Counted from the stretch's first letter, positions 10,241 through 19,831 are shown. The stretch is DNA of 43,193 nt from an uncultured Geobacter sp. (GCA_903915655.1 CAIWTU010000136.1:1-43193), one strand, 5' to 3'. A program made the numbers and translations. Notes: a model not told the origin generated them from the sequence alone.

Positions 10241-11560
10241 TCAAGGCAAGAGAGCCTGCAGGTAATTCTGCTCTGCTTTCGTAATCCGGACCGTAACCAG
10301 GCTCCCGACCAGAAAGGGATCCGCCGGGCAATGCACCATCCTGTTGCCTCCGGTCCGACCGTAGAACTGCTCTCCCCGCCTGCTTTTCCCCTCTATCAGT
10401 ATCTCCTGGAACGTTCCGGCAAAGCTTCTGTTCCTCTTCAGGGTCATCTGGCGCTGCAGTCCCTGCAGCCGGTCCAGCCTCTCAAGTTTTGCCTGATACG
10501 GCAAATCATCAGGAAAACCAGCGGCCTTGGTTTCGGAGCGGACCGAAAAAACAAAAGAAAAGAGATCTGCGTATTCCACCTCTTCCATCATGGAAAGAGT
10601 CTGCTGAAAGTCTTCTTCGCTCTCACCCGGGAAACCGGCAATCATATCCCCGGTAATCAGGATATCGGGGCGTGCTCTCTTCAGGTTAGCGATGCTTTTC
10701 AGATAGTGCTCACGGCTGTAGCCCCGCTCCATTCTGGCCAGAACCGCATCGCTCCCCGACTGGGCGGGAAGATGTATATGACCGCAGAGCTTCGGCAATT
10801 CGGCAAAACAAGCGATAAGGGAATCGGAGATGTCCTTTGGATGAGAGGTGGTAAATCGAACCCTCTTTATCCCTTCGACAGCAGCAACCTCATGGAGCAA
10901 AGCCGGAAAATCGAGTTCACCGGGGGTCTTGAGTCCGTACGAGTTTACATTCTGGCCGATGAGTGTGACCTCGACGACTCCCTTCTCAGCCAACTGCCTG
11001 ACTTCATCAATTATCTCACCGGAACGCCGGCTGACCTCCCGTCCCCGCACATACGGCACCACACAATAGGAACAGAAATTGTCACATCCCTGCATTATAG
11101 TGACAAACCTGGAGACGCTTCCGTTATCTTCGCCCTTGGGGAAGAGATCAAGCCTCGCCTCATTATCGAGGAAATCGACATTGGCCATCCGCTCACCCTG
11201 TTCGGCGGCGCGAACCATCTCGGGAACAGAGAAAAGGGTGTGAGTGCCGAAAACCATGTCGAGATAAGGAAATCTCCCCAGGAGACGCCTCCCTTCCTGC
11301 TGGGCAATACAGCCGCCGACAGCAATAATGAGACGCTTGTTCTGCTTTTTAAGCCCCTTCAATCTCCCTAAATAGCTGTAAAGCTTCTGTTCCGCTTTGG
11401 CCCTTATACAGCATGTGTTCAGAATTATCAAGTCGGCGGCGGATGGGGTTTCAGTTTGCTGATAGCCGACCTCTTTCAGCATGGAGATGATTTTCTCGGA
11501 GTCACTGACATTCATCTGGCAACCGAAGGTTTCCAGATAAAGTAGTTTTTCATTTTTCAT
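10241..11560 (-). CDS. miaB: tRNA-2-methylthio-N6-dimethylallyladenosine synthase MiaB
   Basis: This radical-SAM enzyme (439 aa) methylthiolates N6-isopentenyladenosine 37 of tRNAs reading UNN codons. The UPF0004 domain has the three auxiliary-cluster cysteines (in TFGCQMN, NTCCIR and VGGCIAQ). The radical-SAM triad is CDNFCSYC at about 159-166, and a TRAM RNA-binding domain ends the protein. The start at 11560 (MKNEKLLYLETFGC) is preceded by CAGGAAAAC; the ATG 18 bases upstream has no ribosome binding site. Confidence 0.96.
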   Translation of the reverse strand: MKNEKLLYLETFGCQMNVSDSEKIISMLKEVGYQQTETPSAADLIILNTCCIRAKAEQKLYSYLGRLKGLKKQNKRLIIAVGGCIAQQEGRRLLGRFPYLDMVFGTHTLFSVPEMVRAAEQGERMANVDFLDNEARLDLFPKGEDNGSVSRFVTIMQGCDNFCSYCVVPYVRGREVSRRSGEIIDEVRQLAEKGVVEVTLIGQNVNSYGLKTPGELDFPALLHEVAAVEGIKRVRFTTSHPKDISDSLIACFAELPKLCGHIHLPAQSGSDAVLARMERGYSREHYLKSIANLKRARPDILITGDMIAGFPGESEEDFQQTLSMMEEVEYADLFSFVFSVRSETKAAGFPDDLPYQAKLERLDRLQGLQRQMTLKRNRSFAGTFQEILIEGKSRRGEQFYGRTGGNRMVHCPADPFLVGSLVTVRITKAEQNYLQALLP

Positions 11561-11786
11561 AAGGTTTTCCTGATCCATATTCGATAGAAAATAATATGCA
11601 ATTCAAACATTTCAAGTCAACCGCTTTGCGGTGCCGCGGCCAATCTTCCGGGGTGGAAAACCGTCGGCAGAGAAACGCTTTCTTGGGAAAGCAGGTGACA
11701 GGAATGTAGCGACAGAGTCGGATATCGGTAAAAGACGGATAAGTTTTTCAGCAACCTGTCAAAGAGGAAGGTGAAGCATCGGAAAT

Positions 11787-11803
11787 CAGGTGAACTTCAC
11801 CTG
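11787..11803. promoter_or_regulatory. Palindrome CAGGTGAA-C-TTCACCTG, possible operator
   Basis: This is a perfect 8-bp inverted repeat around a single central base, between divergent miaB and the LysR gene. A related word, AAGGTGAAG, lies about 20 bp upstream. It is placed as a protein binding site would be, but the cognate protein is unknown and it does not have the T-N11-A form typical of LysR sites. Confidence 0.4.
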
Positions 11804-11921
11804 TTATCCGGAGAGGGAGGAATTCCCTTACTTTGGAGGATAGTAACAGATTATTTCAGCTGATGTCAAATTTCCGCCGGGTCTCGACCTTTATTCATCT
11901 TCCTTGGAACGATTATACTCT

Positions 11922-11950
11922 TTGACAGAGTCCCCCCAAATTGATAATTT
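11922..11950 (+). promoter_or_regulatory. Promoter of the LysR-type regulator
   Basis: TTGACA (11922-11927), a 17-bp spacer, then TAATTT (11945-11950). The ATG of the regulator follows 44 bp later. Confidence 0.6.
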
Positions 11951-11994
11951 AATAAAATGTGCAACGACAATCCATATTTTCGACCGGCGACCCT

Positions 11995-12912
11995 ATGAAC
12001 TTGAAACAACTGGAAGTTTTTCTTGCGGTAGCGGAGAGCTGCAGTTTTTCGCGTGCTGCGGAAAAGAGCTTTCTCACCCAATCTACTGTCAGCCAACACA
12101 TTTTTTCGTTGGAAAACGAGTTCGCACTGAAGCTGTTCGACAGAACCGGCAAGGGGGCTCTTCTTACCGAGGCAGGCAGGCTCCTCCTTTTGCATACCAG
12201 GCGCGTAATCGCCGAGGCAGGTCAAATACCGATCATCCTGAACCGTTTCAAAGGCCTCGAGGAGGCCCTCCTGAGGCTCGGCGGCAGCAATATCCCGGGG
12301 AGTTACATGATCCCCGATTTTCTGCCTTACTTTCAGCGGAAACACCCTGGGGTCACCATCATCCTCTCTCAGGGTGACAGCCGCGAAACTATCGAAAGGT
12401 TGAAAAGAGAAGAAGTGGAACTGGCAATATTAGGGAGTAGATTTTATGGGGAAGAACACGTATACACCCCTGTAACAGTCGATAAAATAGAGCTGGTGGT
12501 AAACTCGGGCCATAGATGGAACAGAACAGAAAAAATTTCCCTGGAAGATCTCATCGACGAATCGTTTATTTTCAGAGAGCCTGGATCCGGAACGGACAGA
12601 ACGGTCCGTGCTGCGCTGACCGCAGCCGGTTTTGCCGTTGAAAAGTTAAACTGCAAAATTTTTCTCGGCAGCAATGAGGCCGTCAAGCAGGCGATCCGAA
12701 GCGGCGCAGGAATATCCTTCCTTTCACGGATGTCGGTAAAAAATGAATGTGAACAGGGTGAATTACGGATGGTCAAGATCGAAGGGTTGAACATATCCCG
12801 TCATATTTACCTGGCAACTCTACAGGGGAGGGAACTCTCACCAGCGGCAAAAGCCTTCAGCGCACTTATTACGGACCATTATCTTGCTGAAGAGGAAAGA
12901 GAAGAGGCTTGA
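11995..12912 (+). CDS. LysR-family transcriptional regulator
   Basis: This is a DNA-binding regulator (305 aa) with the standard architecture. An N-terminal winged helix-turn-helix (MNLKQLEVFLAVAESCSFSR, then STVSQHIFSLE) is followed by a periplasmic-binding-like effector domain (from about residue 90; SQGDSRETIERL, ELAILGSR, GAGISFLS). Sequence flavour is closest to CysB/CysL-type regulators, but the effector is unknown. I chose MNLKQLEVF as the start because it aligns with the family N-terminus; the frame is open 12 codons further upstream. It is divergent from miaB and convergent with corA, so no target is indicated by context. Confidence 0.85.
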   Translation: MNLKQLEVFLAVAESCSFSRAAEKSFLTQSTVSQHIFSLENEFALKLFDRTGKGALLTEAGRLLLLHTRRVIAEAGQIPIILNRFKGLEEALLRLGGSNIPGSYMIPDFLPYFQRKHPGVTIILSQGDSRETIERLKREEVELAILGSRFYGEEHVYTPVTVDKIELVVNSGHRWNRTEKISLEDLIDESFIFREPGSGTDRTVRAALTAAGFAVEKLNCKIFLGSNEAVKQAIRSGAGISFLSRMSVKNECEQGELRMVKIEGLNISRHIYLATLQGRELSPAAKAFSALITDHYLAEEEREEA

Positions 12913-12958
12913 TAAGGGAGCGAGCCGCCCCTCCTTCCCCTGAGATCTGGCTGGTCAT

Positions 12959-13912
12959 CTACAACCAACCCCTCTTTTTGAAGATGTAAATAGGGAGTAC
13001 CGCGGAAATGATGATCAGGGCAAGCGCTACCGGGTAACCCCAGGCCCATTCCAGTTCCGGCAGGAACCGGAAGTTCATGCCGTAGATGCTGGCGATAAGG
13101 GTCGGCGGCAGAAAGATAACCGACATGACTGTGAATATCTTGATTACCTTGTTCTGCTCGATCCCGAGACGGTTCAGGAACATATTCTGCAGGTAGTCGA
13201 GCCGCTCGAAGTTGAAATTCGCGGAGGTGACCAGGGAGTTGACATCTTTGATCATGATACCGAATTCTTTTTTCTGTGCCTCGGAGATGGTGGTGCTTCT
13301 CAGCAACGAAGAGAGGAGCCGGAGCTTGTCGGTCAGGTTCTCTCGAATGGTGATGTTACTGTCTTCAAAGACAGTGGTACTCTCAAGAAAAAGTCGGGGG
13401 CTCTCGAATGACTGGAGGTTGTTACGACCAAGGTTGGAGATCTCCTTGGAGAGCACCTCGAGTATATCCGCGTCCATGTCGACCCGCATGGCCAGGATGC
13501 CGGAAAGGATATCGGTCCCTTCCTTGAATACCCTCGGGCTGAGGCGAAGCTTCCGGGAGAATTCGGTGAAGATACGATGATCGCTGAAGCGAATGGTAAC
13601 GACGAAGTTGTCCCGAAGGATAAAGGAGACCGTCTCGTTCTGAAACTTTCCATCCTGCCGGACAAGGAAGTAGGTGTTGATATCGACACCGCTCTTGTCT
13701 TCCCAGAAGCGGGAACTGAATTCGATCTCCTCTGACTCCTGACGGGTCGGCAGTTCGATCCGCAACGACTCCTCAACGGCAGCAAGATCATCCGGTGTGG
13801 GGAAAAGGATATCGAGCCAGACCAGTGCGGAACGGTCCAGGGTGGAAAGCTGGTCGGTCTCCACGATTACTGGGGTAAATGTCTCATCTTTTCGCAAAAA
13901 AGCTCTGATCAT
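12959..13912 (-). CDS. corA: CorA-family magnesium/cobalt transporter
   Basis: This is an inner-membrane divalent cation channel (317 aa), pentameric in characterised members. A large soluble N-terminal domain precedes two C-terminal transmembrane helices (about 260-277 and 293-310). The selectivity signature YGMNF lies at 277-281 between them, and the C-terminus is basic (KKRGWL). It stands alone, convergent with the LysR gene, with 46 bp between stop codons. Confidence 0.93.
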   Translation of the reverse strand: MIRAFLRKDETFTPVIVETDQLSTLDRSALVWLDILFPTPDDLAAVEESLRIELPTRQESEEIEFSSRFWEDKSGVDINTYFLVRQDGKFQNETVSFILRDNFVVTIRFSDHRIFTEFSRKLRLSPRVFKEGTDILSGILAMRVDMDADILEVLSKEISNLGRNNLQSFESPRLFLESTTVFEDSNITIRENLTDKLRLLSSLLRSTTISEAQKKEFGIMIKDVNSLVTSANFNFERLDYLQNMFLNRLGIEQNKVIKIFTVMSVIFLPPTLIASIYGMNFRFLPELEWAWGYPVALALIIISAVLPIYIFKKRGWL

Positions 13913-14044
13913 GGAGCACCCTGTTTCTTAAGTGAAGCCGGTCGGGAAAAGACCGTTTCCGGACGAAAACGATCTCCCTTAACATGAAGGTTTATAGCAG
14001 ATAAAAGGCCCCATCTCAATGGGAATAATAGCAGTCACTTTCGG

Positions 14045-15988
14045 TTATTTGAGGGAAGCGCCGCCATGTTCCGGACAGTACCCTGTCGGCTGGGTCCCAT
14101 TTATATAAAATTCTACCCGTTTAAGAGGACAGGCTGCTGTCGCCAGAGAGCCTGTCGAAGGGTCAATCGAAACGGAAACCACCATGTCAGGTTTCGGGAA
14201 GTCAACAACCGGTTTGCCTGCCAGAACCGAGCTCATGAATCGCCCCCAGATAGGTGCGCTGACCGCCCCTCCGGTGAAACCCTTCCCACCCGGCCTCGGC
14301 CTGTCGTAACCTACCCAGACGCCGGTTATCAGCTGAGGGGTATAGCCGATAAACCAGGCATCCCGATAGGCATCGGTGGTGCCGGTCTTTCCTGCGGACG
14401 GTCGTTCCCTGCTGAATTTTTCAAGCGATTTGGCGGTACCATAAATCAGTACGTCTTTTAGCATCTCCGTTGTAATATAGGCGGTGGCCGGTGAAAGAAC
14501 CGGGGTAACTGATGTAGGAATTTCCGTCCAGGCATTACGATTCCGTTCATAAATACGGATAATGCTCCTTGCCTCGGGGCGCAAACCTCCGTTGGCAAGG
14601 GGGGCATAAGATGTAACCAGCTCATTCAGAGTGACCTCTTCCGTTCCAAGGGCTAGGGAGAGATCGTTACGAGCACGCAGTGTAAGGCCGAGAGTTGCGG
14701 CAAAATCGGTAAAATAGGGTACCCCTATCGTCTCCAGCAATTTTACCGTGATGACATTATTCGAATGCGCAAGGGCCTGCCTGAGGGTAAGATTCCCATA
14801 CTGTTCACCTCCATAATTAAGAGGTTGCCAAACATCATTATTCCCTCGATTGTAGGCTACCGGCGTATCGTTCATAAGAGTCCCAGGGGTAAACCCTTTT
14901 TCCAGAGCTGCCGAATAAATCAGAGGCTTGATGGCTGAACCGGGCTGACGCTTGGCATAGAAGGCCCTGTTATAAGAACTCTTGGTGAAATCGACCCCCC
15001 CCACAACCGCAAGCAGATCACCGGTGTTGGGGTCAAGACACAAAAGAGCTCCCTGAAGGTCGGGTGAAATACGTCTTACTCCGTCACGCAAGACCTTTTC
15101 CGCCATCTTTTGCATATTCAGATCCATGGCCGAGGTTACTTCCAGGCCGCCCTGTTCGATAATATCCGGTCCGTACCGATCTATCAGTTTGTTCCGGATA
15201 TGGGCCATATAATAGGGCGCTTCCCCCGGTCTCATCGCTGTAACCGGACGGACCATCAGGGCCTGTTTCTGCCGGCGGGTGATCATCTTGAGTTCCGACA
15301 TCCGCTTGAGGACCTGATCCCTCCGACCTCTGACCTGGGCAGGCTTTCCCAGCGGATTGTATCGGGCCGGGGCCTTGGGGATTCCGGCCAAAAGGACGCA
15401 CTCGGCTTCGGTCAACTGCTCGGGGTTTTTATCAAAATAGAGACGGGCAGCCTGGACAATGCCCCAAGCCCCATTCCCGAAATAGATCTGGTTAAAATAC
15501 ATCTCCAGAATCTGCGCCTTGGTGTATTTATGTTCGTATTCCATCGCCAGTCGGGCTTCCTTGAGCTTCCTGTCGATAGTTTTCTCCCCTGACAAAAGTT
15601 TGTTTTTTATCAGCTGTTGGGTGATGGTAGAGCCCCCTTCGGCCATTCTCCCCTTGGCTACATCCTTCACCAGAGCCCGGGCAATCCCCCGAAGATCGAT
15701 ACCGCCATGATCATAAAAACGGGCGTCTTCAATGGCCACCAACGCCTTTTGGAGGAACTTGGGAATCCGGTCAATCGTGGCCCAGTATTTCCCCTCAGCC
15801 GGTATCCGGCCGACGAAACGCCCTTGATTGTCAAAGACTTTTATCGAAGTATAGCCTGTCGATAGAGGTGGGTAAGTTGCAAATGTTTCACGGGCCAGGG
15901 CCGATGAAACAGGAGTCAACGCCAGAGGAAAGACGAGGATGGCAATATAAGCAGATTTTTTCAGAAATGAGTGGAGAATTGAAATCAA
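14045..15988 (-). CDS. Class A penicillin-binding protein (PBP1A family)
   Basis: This bifunctional peptidoglycan synthase (647 aa) acts on the periplasmic side of the inner membrane. The glycosyltransferase 51 domain shows AIEDARFYDHGG (Glu 87), EGGSTITQQLIKN and EARLAMEYEHKYTK. The transpeptidase domain has Ser 351 in GSAIK, SNN at 409-411 and KTG at 534-536. The N-terminal hydrophobic stretch (about residues 10-30) ends in SSALA-RE, which resembles a cleavable signal peptidase site rather than a plain anchor. The protein is shorter than E. coli PBP1A because it lacks the ODD insert. It lies downstream of two sugar epimerase genes. Confidence 0.93.
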   Translation of the reverse strand: MISILHSFLKKSAYIAILVFPLALTPVSSALARETFATYPPLSTGYTSIKVFDNQGRFVGRIPAEGKYWATIDRIPKFLQKALVAIEDARFYDHGGIDLRGIARALVKDVAKGRMAEGGSTITQQLIKNKLLSGEKTIDRKLKEARLAMEYEHKYTKAQILEMYFNQIYFGNGAWGIVQAARLYFDKNPEQLTEAECVLLAGIPKAPARYNPLGKPAQVRGRRDQVLKRMSELKMITRRQKQALMVRPVTAMRPGEAPYYMAHIRNKLIDRYGPDIIEQGGLEVTSAMDLNMQKMAEKVLRDGVRRISPDLQGALLCLDPNTGDLLAVVGGVDFTKSSYNRAFYAKRQPGSAIKPLIYSAALEKGFTPGTLMNDTPVAYNRGNNDVWQPLNYGGEQYGNLTLRQALAHSNNVITVKLLETIGVPYFTDFAATLGLTLRARNDLSLALGTEEVTLNELVTSYAPLANGGLRPEARSIIRIYERNRNAWTEIPTSVTPVLSPATAYITTEMLKDVLIYGTAKSLEKFSRERPSAGKTGTTDAYRDAWFIGYTPQLITGVWVGYDRPRPGGKGFTGGAVSAPIWGRFMSSVLAGKPVVDFPKPDMVVSVSIDPSTGSLATAACPLKRVEFYINGTQPTGYCPEHGGASLK

Positions 15989-16140
15989 GATAAGTACAGC
16001 TCCTTCAGTAGAGGATAACCGGGATGGAACCGGTTGACGGATACGGTATATTGCAGTTCAAAGGCGGTATCTGAATGCGTAGCGGTGGCTTTATACTGAT
16101 CGGGCAACTGCAATACTGGAATTGCCGAGGGGATGAAAAA

Positions 16141-16165
16141 AGAGCCTGAAGATATCGCTTGCTCT
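16141..16165 (-). terminator. Possible terminator after galE
   Basis: Minus-strand AGAGC...GCTCT (5-bp stem, 15-nt loop) followed by TTTTTT lies directly beyond the galE stop codon. The stem is short, so this is a weak call. Confidence 0.35.
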
Positions 16166-17152
16166 CTACACTTTTGTCTTCGCCAGTTTTTGTTCCCAAC
16201 GCCAGGCATCTGCGATAATTGTTTCAAGGTTGTCATATCCTGGACGCCATTGGAGGAGATCACGAATCCGGTCGGCTCTGGCGACCAGGGTGGCTGGATC
16301 GCCGGGGCGCCGTGGTCCTTCTATCGCCTGGAAATTCACGCCGCTCACCTGACGCACCATCTCGATCACTTCCCGTACAGTGCTCCCCTGACCATAGCCG
16401 ACATTCAGCGTTGTCGAGGGATATCCCTTTTCCAGATAGCGGAGGGCGCCGAGATGTGCAGCGGCCAGATCTTCTATATGGATATAATCGCGGATACCGG
16501 TCCCGTCATGCGTGGGATAATCGGTCCCAAAAATAGAGACCGAAGTCCGCTTTCCAAGAGCCGCCTGGCAACAGACTTTAATCAGATGGGTGGCCTCGGG
16601 TGTACGTTGCCCCATTCGGGCCAGCGGATCAGCACCGGCTACGTTGAAATAGCGCAACGCTACATATTTCAATCCATGGGCCAGAGCAGTATCACGCAAC
16701 ATCCATTCACTCATCAGCTTAGAAGTCCCATAGGGATTAATCGGGTCCGTACGGCTTTCTTCATCGGCAAACCCGGCCGCTGGCATACCATAGACCGCAG
16801 CTGTAGAGGAAAAGATAAATTTACTTATACCACCACGCACAGAGGCCTGCAACAGATTCAATGTATTGCGGGTATTGTTTGAATAATACTTGAGGGGGAG
16901 ATCAACCGACTCCGGAGCGATGATTGACGCGGCAAAATGCAGTACGGTTTTGCAGCCAAAACGCTGGATAACCGCTTCGAGAGCTGCCGTATCGGTCAGG
17001 TCACCAACTACCAGTTCCTCATCATGGATCAGAGAGTCGGCGGAACCCGTGGAGAGATTATCATACACCAGAACAGAATAGCCTGCCTCCGACAACTGCC
17101 TCACCACATGACTCCCTATATATCCTGCCCCACCGGTAACCAGTATTTTCAT
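16166..17152 (-). CDS. galE: UDP-glucose 4-epimerase
   Basis: This NAD-dependent enzyme (328 aa) interconverts UDP-glucose and UDP-galactose for surface polysaccharides. It is an extended short-chain dehydrogenase with GGAGYIG at 7-13, the SSTAAVYG strand, and the catalytic YGTSK (Tyr 141, Lys 145). The ILVTGGAGYIGSH start and NPYGTSKLMSE are diagnostic of GalE. It follows another nucleotide-sugar epimerase on the same strand after 63 bp, which suggests a sugar-precursor pair. Confidence 0.93.
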   Translation of the reverse strand: MKILVTGGAGYIGSHVVRQLSEAGYSVLVYDNLSTGSADSLIHDEELVVGDLTDTAALEAVIQRFGCKTVLHFAASIIAPESVDLPLKYYSNNTRNTLNLLQASVRGGISKFIFSSTAAVYGMPAAGFADEESRTDPINPYGTSKLMSEWMLRDTALAHGLKYVALRYFNVAGADPLARMGQRTPEATHLIKVCCQAALGKRTSVSIFGTDYPTHDGTGIRDYIHIEDLAAAHLGALRYLEKGYPSTTLNVGYGQGSTVREVIEMVRQVSGVNFQAIEGPRRPGDPATLVARADRIRDLLQWRPGYDNLETIIADAWRWEQKLAKTKV

Positions 17153-17215
17153 AAGAGGTACTCCTTTTAATCGGCTATAGCGTCCATCAGACGCCTGTTC
17201 CTTCTCCCCTCTCCC

Positions 17216-18187
17216 TTACAACCTGATATCCTTCAACCAGCTCTTGTTCTCCAGATACCAGTCAACCGTGCGGCGCAAACCTTCATCCAGACCAATTTCC
17301 GGCTCCCATTCAAGAAGGGTTCCCGCCTTTCTGATATCAGCCCAGGTCTCCTTGATATCGGCTTTATGGAACGGTTTTTGATCCGTGCTCGCTTTTTTGC
17401 CGAGGTATTCTTCGATTTTCCTAATCACATACTGAATGGATATAGGGTTTTGGCCACCACCGAGATTTATAATCTGATAGCCTACATCGCGTATCGCCAG
17501 GATCGTTCCGCGTGCAATATCATCCAGATAGGTGAAATCCCTTGACTGGGAACCGTCGCCAAAGAGCTCTATCGGGACCCCTTCGTCAATCCACTTGATA
17601 AACCTGAAGACACTCATGTCTGGCCGACCGGCCGGACCGTAGACCGTGAAATATCTGACTACGGAAATATCAAGGGAAAAGAGATGATGGTAGGAATAGG
17701 CCATGACTTCCGCACCCTTTTTGGACGCAGCATAGGGGGAGATCGGTGTATTTACGGGGAGATCTTCCGAAAAGGGCATCTTCTGTCCGGCATAAAGGGA
17801 CGAGGTCGAGGCAAGAACCATCTTGTTCACCTCATATTTTCTCATCATCTCAAGCAGATTCAAGGTGCCGTGGCTGTTTGTGGTCATGTAGACATGGGGG
17901 TTCTCCAGACTGTAACGGACACCCGCCCGGGCAGCAAGATTAAGAACCGTTTTGAAGCGATGCGCCTTGAAGAGCTCCTCCAGTGTCGCAATATTCTCAA
18001 TGTCCCCGGGGAAAAATGTAAAATTCGAATTTTGCTGCAAGGCCTGCAGGCGATGCTGTTTGAGGCGGACATCGTAATAATCGTTCATATTGTCCAACCC
18101 GACGACTGCAAAGCCCTGATCTAGTAAAAGGGCTGCGGTCTTAGAGGCGATAAAGCCGGCTGCACCCGTCAACAAAACTGTTTCCAT
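17216..18187 (-). CDS. NAD-dependent epimerase, UDP-glucuronate 4-epimerase-like
   Basis: This probable nucleotide-sugar epimerase (323 aa) supplies precursors for capsule or lipopolysaccharide. Features of the CapI/UDP-glucuronate 4-epimerase branch are visible: LDNMNDYYDVRLKQHRL, NLAARAGVRYSLENP, and FTVYGPAGRPDM. The catalytic pair is Tyr 152 and Lys 156 (PYAASKKGAE). The dinucleotide loop reads GAAGFIA, with alanine at the third glycine. It is upstream of galE. The exact substrate is inferred from family resemblance only. Confidence 0.85.
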   Translation of the reverse strand: METVLLTGAAGFIASKTAALLLDQGFAVVGLDNMNDYYDVRLKQHRLQALQQNSNFTFFPGDIENIATLEELFKAHRFKTVLNLAARAGVRYSLENPHVYMTTNSHGTLNLLEMMRKYEVNKMVLASTSSLYAGQKMPFSEDLPVNTPISPYAASKKGAEVMAYSYHHLFSLDISVVRYFTVYGPAGRPDMSVFRFIKWIDEGVPIELFGDGSQSRDFTYLDDIARGTILAIRDVGYQIINLGGGQNPISIQYVIRKIEEYLGKKASTDQKPFHKADIKETWADIRKAGTLLEWEPEIGLDEGLRRTVDWYLENKSWLKDIRL

Positions 18188-18362
18188 GATAACACCGCAC
18201 TGTAGAGATAGAAATATTTCCGAATCGGAAACGATAGTTTTTTATCCGGAGTTTCCTGATGGAAACTATTCAAGGAACCCCGACGGGTAAAGAATTTACA
18301 AGAATGAACAGTTCCCGAAATCCATAGTTATACAAAACGGATCCCTTTACAAGTTAAAAAAA

Positions 18363-18383
18363 AGGAGCGTATCAAACGCTCCT
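18363..18383 (-). terminator. Strong terminator downstream of glyA
   Basis: The perfect 8-bp inverted repeat AGGAGCGT (18363-18370 and 18376-18383) has a 5-nt loop and is followed on the minus strand by eight T residues. It ends the fab-rpiB-glyA transcription unit and isolates it from the epimerase genes. Confidence 0.85.
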
Positions 18384-18429
18384 CTTAAAGAGGCTTTAGA
18401 ATTTCTTGCAAAACTCTAAAAATGTCTAT

Positions 18430-18476
18430 AAAAGCCCCCTCCCGTTAAGGAAAGCATGGTTTTACAGGAGGCTTTT
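18430..18476 (-). terminator. First terminator-like hairpin at the glyA stop
   Basis: Minus-strand AAAAAGCCTCC pairs imperfectly with GGAGGGGGCTTTT about 20 bases later and ends in a short T tract. It overlaps the glyA stop codon and forms a tandem with the stronger hairpin at 18363-18383. Confidence 0.5.
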
Positions 18477-19723
18477 TACAGTAATTTATTCGCATAAAGC
18501 GGATATCTGTTCATAAGGTCGTGAACCCGTTTTTTGATCGCTGCAAGCGCGGTTTCGCTTTCCGTGTTATTGAGTGCTTCAGCTATAAACCCGGCTACCA
18601 ACTCCATTTCCGGCTCTTTCAGTCCGTGTGTGGTCGCAGCAGGGGTACCGATACGGATTCCTGACGTAACAAAAGGAGAACGGGTTTCAAATGGGATCGT
18701 ATTTTTGTTCACAGTGATACCGGCCTTGTCAAGAGCCTCCTCCGCGACTTTTCCGGTCAATCCTGTCGAGGTAAGGTCCATAAGCATCATATGGTTATCT
18801 GTACCCCCGGATGTCAGCCTGAAACCTTTACTGACAAGCGCTGCCGCAAGCGAACGGGCATTTTTCAATATCTGTTCCTGATAAATCTTGAAGTCAGGTT
18901 GCAGCGCCTCTTTAAACGAGACCGCCTTGGCAGCTATCACATGCATCAGCGGACCACCCTGAATCCCAGGGAAGATGTTTGAATTAAGGGATTTTGCATA
19001 CTCGCCCCGGCAGAGGATCATTCCCCCGCGAGGGCCACGAAGGGTTTTATGGGTAGTCGTGGTCACAAATTCCGCATGGGGAACCGGACTCGGGTGCAAA
19101 CCTGCCGCTACCAGGCCGGCAATATGCGCCATATCGACCATTATCATTGCGCCAACCTTGTCGGCAATCTGCCGAAATGCGGCAAAGTCTATAATACGAG
19201 GGTACGCACTGGCCCCTACCACAATCATTTTCGGTTTGTGTTCCAGAGCAAGACGTTCCACCTCGGCATAATCTATCGTTTCAGTTTCTCTGGAGACACC
19301 ATAGAAGACAACATTGTATAACTTGCCGGAAAAATTGGCCGGACTCCCATGGGTCAGGTGCCCACCGTGTGAGAGGTCCATTCCGAGCACCGTATCCCCC
19401 GGCTTCAAAACAGAAAAATATACCGCCATATTTGCCTGGGAGCCGGAATGGGGCTGGACGTTGACATGATCGGCACCGAACAGTTCTTTTGCCCTTTCAA
19501 TGGCCAGATTTTCAACCAGATCGACGTGCGAACAACCGCCGTAATAACGCTTTCCGGGATACCCTTCAGCGTATTTGTTGGTCATAACCGACCCCTGAGC
19601 CTCCATTACCGCTTCAGAGACGAAATTCTCCGAGGCAATAAGTTCCAGATTATACTCCTGACGCTCAGTCTCAAGCCTTATGGCAGCCGCAACCTCAGGA
19701 TCAAACGTTTTTAGTACCGACAT
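18476..19723 (-). CDS. glyA: Serine hydroxymethyltransferase
   Basis: This PLP enzyme (415 aa) interconverts serine and glycine, charging tetrahydrofolate with one-carbon units. The Schiff-base lysine is Lys 226 in [26 protein letters not shown] and [12 protein letters not shown] near the N-terminus are diagnostic. The start is [10 protein letters not shown] at 19723, preceded by AAGGAG; the longer reading frame would run back through a terminator hairpin. It is last in the fatty-acid/rpiB gene string. Confidence 0.97.
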   Translation of the reverse strand: MSVLKTFDPEVAAAIRLETERQEYNLELIASENFVSEAVMEAQGSVMTNKYAEGYPGKRYYGGCSHVDLVENLAIERAKELFGADHVNVQPHSGSQANMAVYFSVLKPGDTVLGMDLSHGGHLTHGSPANFSGKLYNVVFYGVSRETETIDYAEVERLALEHKPKMIVVGASAYPRIIDFAAFRQIADKVGAMIMVDMAHIAGLVAAGLHPSPVPHAEFVTTTTHKTLRGPRGGMILCRGEYAKSLNSNIFPGIQGGPLMHVIAAKAVSFKEALQPDFKIYQEQILKNARSLAAALVSKGFRLTSGGTDNHMMLMDLTSTGLTGKVAEEALDKAGITVNKNTIPFETRSPFVTSGIRIGTPAATTHGLKEPEMELVAGFIAEALNNTESETALAAIKKRVHDLMNRYPLYANKLL

Positions 19724-19746
19724 TTTTTCTCCTTCCCGATTAATAG

Positions 19747-19779
19747 AAAAAAACACGGTACCTTTCCAGTCCCGTGTTT
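19747..19779 (-). terminator. Hairpin terminator in the glyA leader
   Basis: Arms AAACACGG (19751-19758) and CCGTGTTT (19772-19779) are 8 bp and perfect, followed on the minus strand by a run of T. It lies between rpiB and glyA and ends about 25 bases before the glyA start. It would stop or attenuate readthrough from the fab-rpiB operon into glyA. Confidence 0.75.
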
Positions 19780-19831
19780 AATAAGCTCTTTCCCTGAAGA
19801 GGATTCGTGGGAAAATCCGGTGCAAATCTGG

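Larger units (their letters stand above)
11561..11994. other. Intergenic region between miaB and a LysR gene
   Basis: There is no gene of usable length here. It holds an interrupted palindrome at 11787-11803 and a LysR promoter at 11922-11950. AGGTGAA-like words recur around 11770 and 11787-11803, as expected of a regulatory region shared by divergent genes. Confidence 0.5.

Noticed and set aside
14008-14030. Short stem CCCAT/ATGGG after the PBP gene
   Set aside because: A 5-bp stem with an interrupted T tract is too weak to call as a terminator.
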